In this document: positions 53,064 through 54,010 of the stretch, in pieces
Numbering within the stretch: the first letter of the stretch is position 1
Layout of the letters: the number at the start of each line of letters is the position of its first letter
Assembly: GCA_030041215.1 (NCBI GenBank)
Contig: JASHOH010000109.1
Location: 1-54,010 of the forward strand
From: Candidatus Sulfotelmatobacter sp.
GTDB taxonomy: Bacteria; Acidobacteriota; Terriglobia; Terriglobales; Acidobacteriaceae
DNA length: 54,010 nucleotides
Direction of reading: 5' to 3'
Notes under the pieces: generated by a model
What the model saw: only the letters and a program-made list of their open reading frames with translations
Told to the model about the DNA's origin: nothing
Databases searched by the model: none
Made by a program: the position numbers and the translations under genes

Positions 53064-54010
53064 ATGGCACGAGAAAAGAAGAAGACGGCACTTGAGGAGG
53101 ATTACGAGAACTGGGCGGCCAACATGGTCGAGGCGAACCCTGACCCGGCCCGGCGAATAGCCGCTTACTGGCGCTGGAAAGGTTTCCCGTTTCATGATCT
53201 CCGAGAAGCCCAGCGGCTCAAGCACCTGACGAAGCTGCTCAACTACGATCATGAGAAACTGATCGAGAATGGCATCGTTCGGCAGACCATGCACGGGTTG
53301 GCGCTTGCTGGATCGTATTTCGCCCACGCCAATGCTGTCCGGTGTGGCGGCAAACTCACGTCCCTAGAGGTCTACCGTAATGACGATTTTTTCGTCCCTG
53401 CTATCCAGAAACGAATTAAGTCTGTGGGCCGTGAACTCCTCACCGCAAACGACATCCGCAAAGCCTGCAAGACCTTTTCCGGTGCTCAAGGAGTAAGCAA
53501 CTTCCGACCGACTGCCGCCGCCGCTATCTATCACCGCTACATGCCGGAGCACGGCGGCGTGACATGGGACATGTCGGCAGGCTGGGGAGGTCGTTTTCTC
53601 GGAGCACTAGCTTGCACGCGAGTAAGGCACTACATCGGCTGCGATCCTGCACAGGAAACCGCTTGGGGCTGGTTGGCAATGGCGAGCGAACTCAACAACA
53701 CTGCTAAGCGTCTTGGTCGTGAAATGGGAGTGGAGTTCTACCCGGAGCGTAGCGAAGAGATGCGCCCCCACCTGAGCTTCGCCTCCGTTGATCTGTGTTT
53801 CTCGTCACCTCCCTATTTCGCGCAAGAGATTTATAGCGATGAAGAGACGCAGTCATGCAAGCGGTTCCCCAAGAAGGAGGATTGGCTCGACGGGTTCTTA
53901 GGCGCGACGCTCGACAACTGCGCTTATTGCCTCAAGCCGGAAGGCATCCTTGCCGTCAACATTGCGAATGTTTCGACCTTTCCCGATCTGGAGCAGGCAT
54001 TCATGGGATT
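53064..54010 (+). CDS. SPPY-motif nucleic-acid methyltransferase (3' end outside window)
   Basis: Open from the ATG at 53064 to the window end: 315 codons without a stop. AAGGAG lies six bases upstream. A helical N-terminal region (DYENWAANMVEANPDPARRIAAYWRW) is followed by the methyltransferase core: TWDMSAGWGGRFLGALA (SAM-binding motif I), HYIGCDPAQETAWG, and SVDLCFSSPPYFAQEIYSDEE, in which SSPPY replaces the usual DPPY/NPPY motif IV of N4/N6-amino DNA methyltransferases. The target could be DNA or RNA. No restriction gene is visible in the part shown. The order of motifs (I before IV) suggests a beta-class-unlike, gamma/epsilon-type layout. Typical of phage and island cargo. Confidence 0.78.
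   Translation, partial: MAREKKKTALEEDYENWAANMVEANPDPARRIAAYWRWKGFPFHDLREAQRLKHLTKLLNYDHEKLIENGIVRQTMHGLALAGSYFAHANAVRCGGKLTSLEVYRNDDFFVPAIQKRIKSVGRELLTANDIRKACKTFSGAQGVSNFRPTAAAAIYHRYMPEHGGVTWDMSAGWGGRFLGALACTRVRHYIGCDPAQETAWGWLAMASELNNTAKRLGREMGVEFYPERSEEMRPHLSFASVDLCFSSPPYFAQEIYSDEETQSCKRFPKKEDWLDGFLGATLDNCAYCLKPEGILAVNIANVSTFPDLEQAFMG

Larger units (their letters stand above)
44309..54010. mobile_element. Putative tRNA-Val-integrated genomic island (right end beyond window)
   Basis: The chromosomal side is below 44264 (beyond the CCA end). The island would start at 44309 and run right until an intact tRNA-Val(CAC) gene outside the window. Supporting it: the gene style changes (small, decayed and defence or repair genes, no operons with the left-hand side), several truncated genes lie at 46.1-47.1 kb, and a phage-like methyltransferase is at the right edge. 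No integrase is visible in the part shown; it may lie near the other end. This is an inference from the scar and context. Confidence 0.55.

Noticed and set aside
52821-53327. 168-residue minus-strand ORF before the methyltransferase
   Set aside because: Its N-terminal half is antisense to the methyltransferase gene, which has a good ribosome site and motifs; the C-terminal part looks faintly protein-like but is not enough.
1-54010. CRISPR arrays, rRNA genes and insertion sequences
   Set aside because: No regularly spaced direct repeats, no rRNA-like sequence and no transposase frame were seen.

Overview
The window looks like a chromosomal stretch from an Acidobacteriota soil bacterium, probably of the Koribacter/Sulfotelmatobacter type; this is inferred from gene content, not from a marker-gene match. 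The signs are two very large TonB-dependent receptors with an N-terminal carboxypeptidase-regulatory-like domain, two kumamolisin-type S53 peptidases, secreted DUF1579 and NTF2-like proteins, molybdenum hydroxylases, GC-rich sequence, and short palindromic and dispersed intergenic repeats.

Layout. 1-11 kb: a receptor cut by the window edge, then a housekeeping run (ICMT-like methyltransferase, gamma-carbonic anhydrase, hisS, two small exported proteins, a VOC protein, an F420-reductase-like enzyme) and a second receptor on the minus strand. 11-17.5 kb: MFS exporter, PilZ protein, CpaE-like ATPase, exported metallo-beta-lactamase-fold hydrolase, GH18 chitinase. 17.5-24.2 kb, all minus strand: an S53 peptidase and a phospholipase-C-like phosphoesterase, each broken by one frameshift and linked by a 120-base leader repeat, then a 749-residue protein with a cyclase-like C-terminal domain. 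24.5-31.3 kb: isoquinoline-1-oxidoreductase-type enzyme, redoxin, mutY, RlpA lipoprotein, HIT protein, receiver-like protein. 32-35 kb: a second S53 peptidase. 35.3-41.2 kb: a complete membrane formate dehydrogenase (fdhE divergent from fdnGHI) whose catalytic subunit reads through an in-frame UGA as selenocysteine, with a SECIS hairpin in place. 41.3-44.2 kb: an exported protein with a regulatory-like domain and a cytochrome c-sugar dehydrogenase fusion.

At 44,264-44,308 lies a 3' fragment of a tRNA-Val(CAC) gene that stops exactly in the anticodon loop. This is the usual scar of a tRNA-targeted integrative element, so everything from about 44.3 kb to the right edge is read as a genomic island. 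It holds small and decayed genes (a zinc-ribbon protein and the tail of a second copy, an HExxH membrane protein, gene remnants), then a tight operon: hen1 - pnkp - HExxH zincin - RlaP-like nucleotidyltransferase. Hen1 and Pnkp form the known bacterial RNA-repair pair (3' ribose methylation plus end healing and sealing). The zincin and nucleotidyltransferase are coupled to them by an 8-base gap and a 1-base overlap, which makes this the most interesting system in the window. An SPPY-type methyltransferase gene runs off the right edge.

The two frameshifts could be real pseudogenization or assembly errors; the sequence alone cannot decide.
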